NCBI RefSeq assembly: GCF_018361265.1
Contig: NZ_JAFLNH010000004.1
Span: 310,001 to 374,000 of the forward strand
DNA length: 64,000 nucleotides
Origin: Mycobacterium sp. SM1
GTDB lineage: Bacteria > Actinomycetota > Actinomycetes > Mycobacteriales > Mycobacteriaceae
Direction: 5' to 3'
This document shows, in pieces, positions 52,477 through 61,299 of the stretch. Below the pieces are notes generated by a model. The model did no database searches, had not been told where the DNA came from, and was given only the letters and a program-made list of their open reading frames with translations. Within the stretch, counting starts at the first letter, position 1. Every line of letters begins with the position of its first letter. Position numbers and translations under genes: made by a program.

Positions 52477-53988
52477 TCATCGCTTTGTGTGGCGCATCGC
52501 CTTCGCGAGATCGTCCAGCGCATCGCTCAGCTGCCGACGGCAGCGGTCAGCCACATCGGCTTCCTGCTGGTAGAGCAGACCGTAAGTGAAAGTGTCCTCA
52601 CCGGCCGCGAACGCGGCGTCGGCTTGCTGCCTGAGATGGTTCCGGCTGATCACGCTGTCTTGGTGGTCTCCGAGCAGGGTCTGGATGGCTTTCGCCCGCT
52701 CGGACACCTGCAATGCCCCCAGTGCCGCTGCGGTATACCGGAGCCGCTTGGCGCGCTTACGGATTCGGTGCAACGCCAAGTTGTGATCTTCGCCGGTAGC
52801 CAGCGCAGCCGCCTTGGCGGCCTTTCGCACCCGTTTGTAGGCGGCACGGATGGTGGCGGGCGCCGGCTGCCCGCGCCCGGGCGCCCGGGGCTGCGACACT
52901 ATCGCGTCGAGGGCATCGAGCATGCGGAAGTAGCGTTCGGACCGCATTGCCGTCAACGACCGCTGTAGCCCTTCCTGGTAGCGGTGCCGAGAGCCGTCGA
53001 CAAGACGTTCCCGAACCCGTCCGCGCGCCAACTCCGGAGGCAGCCGGTCGAGCGCGCGCTGATAACGTTCGCCGAGCACTTCGGCGTCGCGGGCCTCGCT
53101 TAGCACCAGGGCAAAATCCCGCAACTCATCAAGGATCGGCGCGTTGTCGGGCACACCGAACTCCGCTGGGGAGGCTTGCAGCAGGCTGCGGAGCTTGCGC
53201 AGCGTCACTCGCATCTGATGCACGGCGTCGTCAGCGCCCGCGCGCACCGCGCGATCCCACACCAGCAACTGCTCGATTTGCTCGGCCACTGCTCGGCGCA
53301 CCGGGGCTGCGGCGCTTCGCGAGCCGTCGGGCGAAGGCATTGGCCCGAGCACCCGTGCGAGCTTGGAGCTGTGTCCGGCCGGCGTGGCGCCGGCGGTGAG
53401 CAATCGGTTGCCGAGCTGGTCCAGCAACTCGGTACCGGCAACCGTACCGGGGGCGGCGAGCTCCACTTCCCACTCCCGCCAGCGGTGCTCGGCGGGAACC
53501 TCACCGGTGGGCGCCGCCGGCCACGCGGTGACGTGGTCATCACAAAATTCGGCCCGCACGGCATCGTCGGCGCCACGTAAGAGCCAGCGCTCACGCCTGG
53601 TGGTGATCCGCGCAACCGGCTCCAGTGGGCGGTCTCGCACGATCGCCAGCACGACATCCAGCAACTCCGCTGGTATGTGGGTCTGGTCGGCACCATCGGC
53701 CGCGCCGAGCGGCGCGCGAACCTCGGTGCGGGCATCAGGTCCGGCCGGCAACTTCAGATGCCAACCGGCATCGGAGCCGCCGGTACGGCGGCGCAGGGTA
53801 ATCCGTTTAGACGCCAGATCACGCCCCGGCGTGTCGAAGTACACGGCATCCAGCTCTTGCGTCGGGGGTTTTTCCACCCGGACCACCGGGGTCAACCCGT
53901 CGAACGACGGCACCACGGCCGCCTCCGCGACATCGTACTTGCGTTCCACCTCCAGGTAGCCTGGGGTTTTTGGCGCTTTGACAGGCAT
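52477..53988 (-). CDS. CYTH-CHAD domain protein
   Basis: The N-terminal CYTH domain starts with the EXEXK-like YLEVERKYDVAEAA and has LDAVYFDTPGRDLASKRITL and LRRRTGGSDAGWHLKLP. The C-terminal CHAD domain has His-rich helices, DDAVHQMRVTLRKLRSLLQA and EDHNLALHRIRKRAKRLRYT. Such proteins bind or process polyphosphate and triphosphates. Start at ATG 53988 after GGAGG. Homologue of Rv2226. About 503 aa. Confidence 0.92.
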   Translation of the reverse strand: MPVKAPKTPGYLEVERKYDVAEAAVVPSFDGLTPVVRVEKPPTQELDAVYFDTPGRDLASKRITLRRRTGGSDAGWHLKLPAGPDARTEVRAPLGAADGADQTHIPAELLDVVLAIVRDRPLEPVARITTRRERWLLRGADDAVRAEFCDDHVTAWPAAPTGEVPAEHRWREWEVELAAPGTVAGTELLDQLGNRLLTAGATPAGHSSKLARVLGPMPSPDGSRSAAAPVRRAVAEQIEQLLVWDRAVRAGADDAVHQMRVTLRKLRSLLQASPAEFGVPDNAPILDELRDFALVLSEARDAEVLGERYQRALDRLPPELARGRVRERLVDGSRHRYQEGLQRSLTAMRSERYFRMLDALDAIVSQPRAPGRGQPAPATIRAAYKRVRKAAKAAALATGEDHNLALHRIRKRAKRLRYTAAALGALQVSERAKAIQTLLGDHQDSVISRNHLRQQADAAFAAGEDTFTYGLLYQQEADVADRCRRQLSDALDDLAKAMRHTKR

Positions 53989-54112
53989 TTTTGCCTCCGG
54001 TGGGTGCGACGCCGCGACGGGCGAGCCCAGTGTGCCATACCAGACTGCCGCATTCGCCCATAGTGCACGCGGGAAAGCCCACGCGGCGCGACAGCTCGCA
54101 CGGGTATCGGTC

Positions 54113-55201
54113 CTACCAGCGAAACGCACGGTCAAGGGTCAGGGTCTTCTCGGCTTTGGCGTACCAGCCCTGCGGCGCATACTGACTGGTGTGCAAATAG
54201 CATTGCACCCGCACCTGGCGGCTGCCAGGGGTGAAGGTCAGCAGCCGGCTCATGGGCACAGTGGTCAGGGGCATGTGGTAGCGGCTTAACGCGGAGACGT
54301 TGAGAAACCATGTTCCCCAACGCTTTTCTATGTGAGTTTTGCCGCCGAAGGAATCGTCAGGGTTGGTGTGGGTGTGACCAGCAAGCCACAGCTGCACCCG
54401 ACCGGGGCGGGCCGCCAAAAAGCTCTCGAAGGCACCCGAATCCGGCTTGCTGGCAACCCAGTACAAATATGACGCCCCCTGCGGGGTGCCCTGGGCGTAT
54501 GGGCGGTGGTAGTGCTCCACCCAGTCTCCTGCCGCATTCTTGCGCACACCTTCCCACTCGCCAGAGGCCACCGTGGTGTCTTTCAGGACATAGTGATGCA
54601 CCGAGGCGACGATGGAGTCAGGATTGGCGCCGACCATCTTCGTGAACCACGCGAACGTCTCGCCGCTGACCACGCCGCCAGGGTTGCCCCCGAGCGGTCC
54701 CCGGCCAATCGACTGGGTGGGCTCGTTGCGGTCGCTCATCATGAGAAACAGCAGATTGCCGACACGGAACGAGTAGCGCTCCCAGGTCCCGTCGATCGGG
54801 TACCGGCGCGCTTCCGGGCGCACGCCGGAGAACTCGGTGTGCTCGCCGAGCGGGTCGACCCATTTCTGCCACCACCACGCCTCTGGCTCCGAAAGGCCGC
54901 TACGGTCATGGTTTCCGCACACGCTGTAGATGTCTTCACGCCGATGAAGCTGCAGCGCGGAAAATTGCTTTCGCACCTCTAGGCCTTCGGCATCATCGGG
55001 CGTGCTGTAGTGGGCACCTGACATATCGCCCACGTCGATGGCGATATCCCAGGAAAAAGGCGGGCCGCCTTCGGAACCGCCGAATTCGGATTGCGAAATC
55101 GCTTCGGCGAGGCTGCTTCTGCCAAATCGTTTATCCGTCCCCACGTGAGCATCGCCAAATGCCCAGAGGCGAAATTGCTCAGAGTCGTGGTCATCGGCCA
55201 C
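54113..55201 (-). CDS. Calcineurin-like metallophosphoesterase, 362 aa
   Basis: Metal-ligand motifs in order: FGDAHVG, IDVGDMSGAHY, VCGNHDRSG, SVHHYVLKD and LAGHTHTNPDD, the full GDxH/GDxx/GNHD/H/GHxH set. No signal peptide or transmembrane segment. GTG start. The substrate is unknown. Lies upstream of the CYTH-CHAD gene on the same strand with about 120 bases between. Confidence 0.85.
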   Translation of the reverse strand: MADDHDSEQFRLWAFGDAHVGTDKRFGRSSLAEAISQSEFGGSEGGPPFSWDIAIDVGDMSGAHYSTPDDAEGLEVRKQFSALQLHRREDIYSVCGNHDRSGLSEPEAWWWQKWVDPLGEHTEFSGVRPEARRYPIDGTWERYSFRVGNLLFLMMSDRNEPTQSIGRGPLGGNPGGVVSGETFAWFTKMVGANPDSIVASVHHYVLKDTTVASGEWEGVRKNAAGDWVEHYHRPYAQGTPQGASYLYWVASKPDSGAFESFLAARPGRVQLWLAGHTHTNPDDSFGGKTHIEKRWGTWFLNVSALSRYHMPLTTVPMSRLLTFTPGSRQVRVQCYLHTSQYAPQGWYAKAEKTLTLDRAFRW

Positions 55202-55249
55202 TGCATCGTCACCTTCTTCGCGTTTCTTCGCTATTGCTTGAGCGAAAGA

Positions 55250-56026
55250 TCATGCTGGCAACAACCCGGTCATGACGTAGATCAGCAGCGCGCCGACCGC
55301 GGTGAGCGCCAGGCGGGGCACCGACGGCGCGCGATGGGCAGCCGGCAGCAGCTCGCCGGTGCCGATCATCAAAAAGACCCCCGCGAAGATCGCCAGACCG
55401 ACGCTATAGGCGTGCGGGGTGAGGGGAAGCGTCGCGCCGGCAAGAGCCCCGATTTCGGGGGCAACGGCGTCGATCACCAGCCATCGGCGTGCACGCGAGA
55501 CGTCACCACCGTGGGATAGCACGAAGACGACGGTATTCATCCCATCGGCGACGTCATGGCCGACGACCGCGATCAGCACGAAAGCTCCCACCTGGGGAGA
55601 CATCGCGAACCCGGCGCCGATCCCGAAACCATCGAACAGGCTGTGCATCGATAACACCAGTGCCTGCAGCGCGCCCGTCGGCCGCTGCCCGAACGCACGG
55701 TTGGGGTTCTCGCGATGGCGCAGCACGAGGAGCCGACTGAGCACCAGGAAACCCACGAACCCCGCGCCCATCGCCACACCCACTGTGCGCCCCGCCGCTG
55801 AGCCCAGCCGGTTTACGGCCTCGGGGCCGAGGTCGAATAATGCCACTCCCAGCAACACCCCGCCGGTGAACGCCATCACTCCCGGGAGACGGGCGCGAAG
55901 CCGCAAACCGAGCAGCCCGCCCAGCAGGGTGGCCGCCACGGTCAACAACGCCCACGCCGGACCGGCCCCGGTCACTGCGGGCTTCCAGTGCCCATGAACA
56001 GCAGGATAGGTTGCGGCCTCCGGCAC
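55250..56026 (-). CDS. ZIP-family metal transporter, 258 aa
   Basis: Membrane protein with about eight helices. The ZIP metal-site helices are visible: LSMHSLFDGFGIGAGFAMSP and VVGHDVADGMNTVVFVLSH, followed by LVIDAVAPEIGALAGA. The first helices (LLTVAATLLGGLLGLRL) and LPGVMAFTGGVLLGVALFDL match the family. Likely imports Zn2+ or another divalent metal, or acts as a bidirectional carrier. A short loop with HRENPNRAFGQRP may be cytoplasmic. Confidence 0.85.
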   Translation of the reverse strand: MPEAATYPAVHGHWKPAVTGAGPAWALLTVAATLLGGLLGLRLRARLPGVMAFTGGVLLGVALFDLGPEAVNRLGSAAGRTVGVAMGAGFVGFLVLSRLLVLRHRENPNRAFGQRPTGALQALVLSMHSLFDGFGIGAGFAMSPQVGAFVLIAVVGHDVADGMNTVVFVLSHGGDVSRARRWLVIDAVAPEIGALAGATLPLTPHAYSVGLAIFAGVFLMIGTGELLPAAHRAPSVPRLALTAVGALLIYVMTGLLPA

Positions 56027-56053
56027 GCATGGGACGGCGCTGTTTACCGCCGC

Positions 56054-56749
56054 TCAGGGCTGAACGTGTATGCCGCACTCGGTCTTGGCGAACCCCGGCC
56101 AGCGCCCGCTGCGTTTGTCGGCGCCCGCGGTCGGCTTCGCCGTCATCGGGGCGCAGCCGATGGACGTATAGCCTTCGTCGATCAGGGGATTGACCAGCAC
56201 GTTGTTTTCGCTGATGTAGTCGGCCATGTCCTGATCGGACCACGCCGCCAGCGGGTTAACCTTCACCAACTTGAACTTTTCGTCGAAGCTGATCAATGGG
56301 GCGTTGGCGCGGGTGGGTGCGTCGACGCGGCGAATCCCGGTCACCCATGCCGAGTAGTCACGCAGCGCTTTGGTCAGCGGAACGACCTTGCGCAACCGGC
56401 AACACTCGTCGGGATCGGTGTAGCACAGGCTTGTCCCCAGCTTTAGCACCCACGGCTCGGGGTGCAGGGTGATCAACCTGATGTCATATGTGGCCTCGAC
56501 CGCGTCACGCATACCGAGGGTTTCGGCGAATTCGTTGCCGGTGTCAATGTAGAGCACCTGCACGCCGGGGCGAACTTTGGCCGCCAGATCGACCAGCACC
56601 GCGTCCTGCATGTTGCAGGCCACCACATATTTGTCGCCGAAGGTTTCGTCGGTCCAGCGCAACAGCTCGGTAGCGCTAGCGCCCTCGAGGCTGGCCGCCG
56701 CGTGCCCGGCAAGCTCGCGTAGCTCCGCTTCGGTGAAAGCATCACTCAT
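56054..56749 (-). CDS. cysH: Adenylylsulfate reductase (APS reductase, 4Fe-4S)
   Basis: Reduces APS to sulfite in assimilatory sulfate reduction. The cluster-binding CC pair is in CYTDPDECCRLRKVVPLTKA and the second CxxC-type pair is replaced by C in SIGCAPMTAKPTAGADKRSG. The catalytic Cys is in GFAKTECGIHVQP at the C-terminus. VVACNMQDAVLVDLAAKVRP and VLYIDTGNEFAETLGMRDAV are the PP-loop-like and nucleotide regions; WVTGIRRVDAPTRANAP is conserved. Start at MSDAFTEAEL (six bases after GGGAGA). In M. tuberculosis cysH lies next to sirA elsewhere in the genome; no sirA is visible here. Confidence 0.92.
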   Translation of the reverse strand: MSDAFTEAELRELAGHAAASLEGASATELLRWTDETFGDKYVVACNMQDAVLVDLAAKVRPGVQVLYIDTGNEFAETLGMRDAVEATYDIRLITLHPEPWVLKLGTSLCYTDPDECCRLRKVVPLTKALRDYSAWVTGIRRVDAPTRANAPLISFDEKFKLVKVNPLAAWSDQDMADYISENNVLVNPLIDEGYTSIGCAPMTAKPTAGADKRSGRWPGFAKTECGIHVQP

Positions 56750-56893
56750 CGGCATTCTCCCATCGTCGTCGCGCCGCCATTACCTAACCCACGGTAGCGC
56801 GGTTCGATCAACTCGGCGCAAAGCGGCGTCGACGCCGGGTAGCCGGATGCTACCCTAAAGCATTGCTCGCGCAGGGCCTTTCGAAGTGCGGCG

Positions 56894-57748
56894 TCAGTAG
56901 CAATGCTCATCGGCGGGGAAAACCCCGCTCGCTACTTCTTGCGCGTATCGGATTGCGGCACGTCGTAATTCGCCGCCGATATCTGCGAATTGCTTGACGA
57001 AGCGCGCCGTTTTGCCGCTGGTGAGCCCCGCCATGTCCTGCCATACCAGAACCTGCGCGTCACAGTTCGGCCCCGCCCCGATGCCGATGGTCGGGATGGT
57101 TAGCTTACCGGTGATCCGCGTGGCCAGCTCCGCTGGCACCATCTCCATCACAACCGCAAACGCGCCGGCCTCCGCGGCGGCGATAGCGTCGGTAATGGTT
57201 TGCTCGGCGGCGTCACCGCGCCCCTGCACCCGAAAGCCGCCCAAGGTGTTGACGCTTTGCGGGGTGAAGCCGATATGCGCCATCACCGGGATACCGGCGG
57301 CGGTCAGGCAAGCGATCTGCTCGGCGACTCGCTCACCGCCCTCCACTTTGACCGCGTGCGCGCCGGCCTCCTTCATGAAGCGGGTGGCCGACGCCAGGGC
57401 GGCCGCGGGCCCGGCCTCATAGCTGCCGAACGGCAAGTCGGCGACCACCAGAGCGTGCCGGGCACCCCGCACCACGCCGCGCACCAGCGGGATCAACTCC
57501 TCGATCGAGACCGGCACGGTGGTGTCGTAGCCGTAGACGACGTTGGCGGCGGAGTCACCGACCAGCAGCACCGGGATCCCGGCATCGTCGAAGATCCGCG
57601 CGGTGGAGTAGTCATAGGCGGTCAGCATGGCCCACTTGCGGCCCTCGGCCTTCATCTGCTGCAGATGATGGACGCGGATCTTGGTCCGCGAGGGCTCGCC
57701 GGCATCCGGCCGGGAAGGCCGGGCGGGGTAAACAGCGTGCTCAGACAT
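56894..57748 (-). CDS. panB: 3-methyl-2-oxobutanoate hydroxymethyltransferase
   Basis: First enzyme of pantothenate synthesis, using methylenetetrahydrofolate. Conserved: WAMLTAYDYSTARIFDDAGI, VLLVGDSAANVVYGYDTTVP, VVADLPFGSYEAGPAAALAS, VKVEGGERVAEQIACLTAAG, MAHIGFTPQSVNTLGGFRVQ and PTIGIGAGPNCDAQVLVWQD. Start at the second of two adjacent ATGs (57748), better spaced from AGGG. Homologue of Rv2225, about 284 aa. Confidence 0.95.
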   Translation of the reverse strand: MSEHAVYPARPSRPDAGEPSRTKIRVHHLQQMKAEGRKWAMLTAYDYSTARIFDDAGIPVLLVGDSAANVVYGYDTTVPVSIEELIPLVRGVVRGARHALVVADLPFGSYEAGPAAALASATRFMKEAGAHAVKVEGGERVAEQIACLTAAGIPVMAHIGFTPQSVNTLGGFRVQGRGDAAEQTITDAIAAAEAGAFAVVMEMVPAELATRITGKLTIPTIGIGAGPNCDAQVLVWQDMAGLTSGKTARFVKQFADIGGELRRAAIRYAQEVASGVFPADEHCY

Positions 57749-57963
57749 CATTGTCCCTACGGTGTTTGGTTCGGTCCTCGTGGCCCCATGGGTCCCCGGG
57801 TCCGTATGACCATGCCAGTCTGCCAAAAGTCTGGCCACCGGCCTACGGTCGGGTCCAGTGGACTTGCTCACAGCTACGGAGCCCAGGTGCCAGCCACCTC
57901 GACAATGCGGGCGGCGCCGCCGCTCCCCGAGTTTTGTGCGTGCTCATGGCAGCATTGGGTGCC

Positions 57964-59523
57964 ATGGGCCTGGCTTACCGCACCACGAAGCTGCGCGCGA
58001 CCCTGACGTGCGGCGTGATCACCGCCACGATGCTGCTGGTGGCGGGTTGCACCCACGTGGTCGGCGGGCGGGCGCTGCTGGCCAACCCGAAGATCGGCCG
58101 GCCGGTGGAGTGGGGACTGTGCCGGGTGGTGGGGGGGACCTCGGTGAAGCTTCCGGCCGGCGCGCAGTGCGGCAAGGTCGCCGTTCCCGTCGACTACAAC
58201 CACCTCGACGGCAACGTCGCGGCCCTGATGCTGATCCGCTTTCCGGCGACGGGTAAGAAGATCGGGTCGCTGGTCATCAACCCTGGTGGGCCCGGCGAGT
58301 CGGGCACCGACGCCGCGGTAAACATCGTGCAGACGTTGCCGCCGCGAGTGCGTGAGCGCTTCGACCTGGTCGGGTTCGACCCGCGCGGGGTGGCATCGTC
58401 GCGGCCCGCCATCTGGTGTAACACCGACGCCGAGAACGACAAGCTGCGGGCCGAGCCGGATGTCGACTACACCCCCGGGGGAGTGGCGCACATCGAGGAT
58501 CAGACCAAGGCGTACGTGGCCCGCTGCGTGAAGAAGATGGGCAAGAAATTTTTGGCGAACGTCGGGACAGTCAACGTCGCCCGGGATCTCGACACCATCC
58601 GGGCCGCGCTGGGCGACGACAAACTGACCTACCTCGGCTACTCGTATGGCACCCGGATCGGCTCGGCCTACGCCGAGGCGTACCCGAAGAACGTGCGGGC
58701 GATGATCCTCGACGGCGCGGTGGACCCCAACGTCAGCCCCATCGAGGCAGACTTGCGTCAGGCCAAGGGATTCCAGGATGCGTTCAACGACTACGCCGCC
58801 GACTGCGCGAAGGCCCCAACCTGCCCGTTAGGCACCGACCCCGCCAAATCCGTGCACGTCTACCACAGCCTGGTCGACCCACTGGTCGACCCGAACCACC
58901 CGAACATCGGGCGGCCCGCCCACACCAAGGATCCGCGGGGGCTGAGCTACGGCGACGCCATCGTGGGCACCATCATGGCGCTGTACTCACCGACTCTGTG
59001 GCACTATCTGACCGACGGCCTGACCGAGCTGCACGACGACCGCGGCGACACCTTGCTCGCGCTGGCCGACATGTATTGGCAACGTGGCCCACACGGTCAC
59101 TACACTAACGCCACCGACGCCCGGACGGCGATCAACTGCGTCGACCAGCCCCCGGTCAAAGACCGGGCCAAGGTCATCGAAGAGGACCGCCGCTCACGCG
59201 AAATCGCCCCATTTATGAGCTACGGGAAATTCACCGGTGATGCGCCGCTGGGCACCTGCGCGTTCTGGCCGGTGCCGCCGACCAGCCGACCGCACGTCAT
59301 TTCCGCACCCGGCCTGGCGCCCACGCTGGTGGTCTCCACCACCCACGATCCGGCCACCCCGTATAAGGCGGGGGTGGATCTGGCGAAGCAACTTGGCGGT
59401 GCGTTGCTCACCTTCGAGGGCACCCAGCACACGGTGGTCTTTCAGGGCAATAGCTGCATCGACGACTACGCGACGGCGTATCTGATCGACGGTGCCGTGC
59501 CAGCACCGGGCGCAAAGTGCTAA
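57964..59523 (+). CDS. Exported serine hydrolase, Hip1/CaeA-like lipoprotein
   Basis: Lipoprotein signal: TLTCGVITATMLLVAGCTHV with lipobox LVAGC. An alpha/beta hydrolase of the tripeptidyl-peptidase type follows: VINPGGPGESGTDAAVN (oxyanion region), FDLVGFDPRGVASSRPA, the nucleophile elbow YLGYSYGTRIGSAYAEAYP, the Asp region VVSTTHDPATPYKAGVDLAK and the His in FEGTQHTVVFQG. Closest to Rv2224c, the cell-envelope protease/esterase Hip1 (CaeA) that processes GroEL2. Start taken at ATG 57964; ATG 57946 is possible. Divergent from panB, as in M. tuberculosis. Confidence 0.9.
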   Translation: MGLAYRTTKLRATLTCGVITATMLLVAGCTHVVGGRALLANPKIGRPVEWGLCRVVGGTSVKLPAGAQCGKVAVPVDYNHLDGNVAALMLIRFPATGKKIGSLVINPGGPGESGTDAAVNIVQTLPPRVRERFDLVGFDPRGVASSRPAIWCNTDAENDKLRAEPDVDYTPGGVAHIEDQTKAYVARCVKKMGKKFLANVGTVNVARDLDTIRAALGDDKLTYLGYSYGTRIGSAYAEAYPKNVRAMILDGAVDPNVSPIEADLRQAKGFQDAFNDYAADCAKAPTCPLGTDPAKSVHVYHSLVDPLVDPNHPNIGRPAHTKDPRGLSYGDAIVGTIMALYSPTLWHYLTDGLTELHDDRGDTLLALADMYWQRGPHGHYTNATDARTAINCVDQPPVKDRAKVIEEDRRSREIAPFMSYGKFTGDAPLGTCAFWPVPPTSRPHVISAPGLAPTLVVSTTHDPATPYKAGVDLAKQLGGALLTFEGTQHTVVFQGNSCIDDYATAYLIDGAVPAPGAKC

Positions 59524-59589
59524 ATCAGCGACCTACCTGTGACCTTGGGCGGTCCGCGGAAGCGGCGCCCGCGTGCGACCATGTGACGT

Positions 59590-61164
59590 ATGTTGCGTCT
59601 GAGGCAGTTGAGTTCTGTGTTGCTTTCAGCGGGGCTGCTGTCGGTCGCGGCGGTGATGGCCGTTCCGGGAGCTGTGAGCGCGCCGGCAGCCGGCGCCACC
59701 GGGGAGCCCGGCGCCGGCCAGGCTCCCGGCCCGGCGGTGCCGCCGACGACCGGGGTGCGCAGGCCGGACTGGACCAGCTGCGAGCGGTTTCTCATCGACA
59801 CCAGCGACATTCCCGACGCTCGGTGCGCCACGGTGCCGGTCCCGGTGGACTACGGCAGTCCCGGTGGGGCGCACGCCGATCTTGCGCTGATCCGGATTCC
59901 GGCGAGCGGACCCCGGATGGGGTCGCTGCTGATCAATCCGGGCGGACCCGGAGCGTCCGCCGTCGATACCGTCGCCGCGATGGCCACCGATCTGGCGGAC
60001 ACCGACATCGCTCGGCATTTCGATCTGGTCGGATTCGACCCGAGGGGGGTTGGTCATTCCACCCCGCAGCTGCGGTGCCGCACCGATGCCGAGTTCGACG
60101 CCTATCGGCGGGAGCCAATGGTCGACTACAGCCCGGCCGGGGTCGCCCACATCGAGCGGCTCTATCGGCAGCTGGCCCAACGGTGTGCCGAGCGGATGGG
60201 CCCGGGCTTCCTGAGGAACATCGGCACCGCATCGGTCGTGCGAGACATGGAAGTGATCCGCCAAGCGCTCGGCGACGAGCAGCTCAATTACCTCGGCTAC
60301 AGTTACGGCACGCAGTTGGGCACCGCCTACGCCGAGCAGTTTCCCGATCATGTGCGCGCGATGGTGCTCGACGGTGCCATCGACCCGAGCGTGGGCCCGG
60401 TGCAGCAGAACATCGACCAGATGGCGGGGTTTCAGACGGCGTTCAACGACTACGCCGCCGCCTGCTCCCGTTCGCCGCGCTGCCCGCTGGGCACCGACCC
60501 CGCTAAAGCCGTCGAGGTCTACCACCGGCTGGTTGACCCGCTGGTTGACAAGCCGGGTAGGACGTCGGATCCGCGGGGGCTGAGCTATGCCGACGCCACC
60601 ACCGGCACGATCAACGCGCTCTACACCCCACGGTTTTGGAAATATCTGACCCGCGGCCTTCAGGGGCTGGCGGGCGGCACCGACGCCGATGACCTGCTGT
60701 TGCTCGCCGATGACTACCACGGTCGCGACGCGCACGGCCACTACAGCAACGGCCAGGACGCGTTCAATGCGATCCGCTGCGTCGACGCCCCCGCACCGCC
60801 GGATTCATCCGCGTGGGTGGCCGCCGACCGCCAGATCCGCCAGGTCGCGCCGTTGTTGAGCTATGGGCCGTTCACCGGCGCTGCGCCCCGCGATCTGTGC
60901 GCGTTGTGGCCGGTGCCGGCGACGTCGGCACCTCACCGCGCAGCGCCGGTCGCGGGGGGCAAGGTCGTCGTGGTGTCCACCACCCACGACCCGGCCACCC
61001 CGTATCAGGCCGGCGTGAGCCTGGCGCGTCAGCTCGGCGCGCCGCTGATCACCCACGACGGCACCCAGCACACCGCCGTGTTCAACGGCGACCGCTGCGT
61101 CGACGCCGCGGTGGTGCGCTACCTCGTCGACGGGGTGCCGCCGCCGGACAACCTGCGGTGCTAA
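59590..61164 (+). CDS. Exported alpha/beta hydrolase, paralogue of Hip1 (Rv2223c-like)
   Basis: Sec signal MLRLRQLSSVLLSAGLLSVA followed by an AP(G)-rich segment, without a lipobox Cys, so probably secreted or loosely attached. Same fold as the gene before: LLINPGGPGASAVDTVAAMA, YLGYSYGTQLGTAYAEQFPD, VVSTTHDPATPYQAGVSLAR and HDGTQHTAVFNGDRC. Catalytic Ser, Asp and His are all present. Tandem duplication with the Hip1-like gene; the two have 66 bases between them. Confidence 0.9.
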   Translation: MLRLRQLSSVLLSAGLLSVAAVMAVPGAVSAPAAGATGEPGAGQAPGPAVPPTTGVRRPDWTSCERFLIDTSDIPDARCATVPVPVDYGSPGGAHADLALIRIPASGPRMGSLLINPGGPGASAVDTVAAMATDLADTDIARHFDLVGFDPRGVGHSTPQLRCRTDAEFDAYRREPMVDYSPAGVAHIERLYRQLAQRCAERMGPGFLRNIGTASVVRDMEVIRQALGDEQLNYLGYSYGTQLGTAYAEQFPDHVRAMVLDGAIDPSVGPVQQNIDQMAGFQTAFNDYAAACSRSPRCPLGTDPAKAVEVYHRLVDPLVDKPGRTSDPRGLSYADATTGTINALYTPRFWKYLTRGLQGLAGGTDADDLLLLADDYHGRDAHGHYSNGQDAFNAIRCVDAPAPPDSSAWVAADRQIRQVAPLLSYGPFTGAAPRDLCALWPVPATSAPHRAAPVAGGKVVVVSTTHDPATPYQAGVSLARQLGAPLITHDGTQHTAVFNGDRCVDAAVVRYLVDGVPPPDNLRC

Positions 61165-61299
61165 CCAGGTGCGCCCGTGCTAGCCCGGTGCGCCCGGCCA
61201 CGATGCGCGGCGCGCAACGGCGGGCGAGGAAGCCGGGCCACTTGGGCTCGCGTGACCGCGGTAACACTCAGTTAATAGCGGGCGCATACTGTACCCGTT

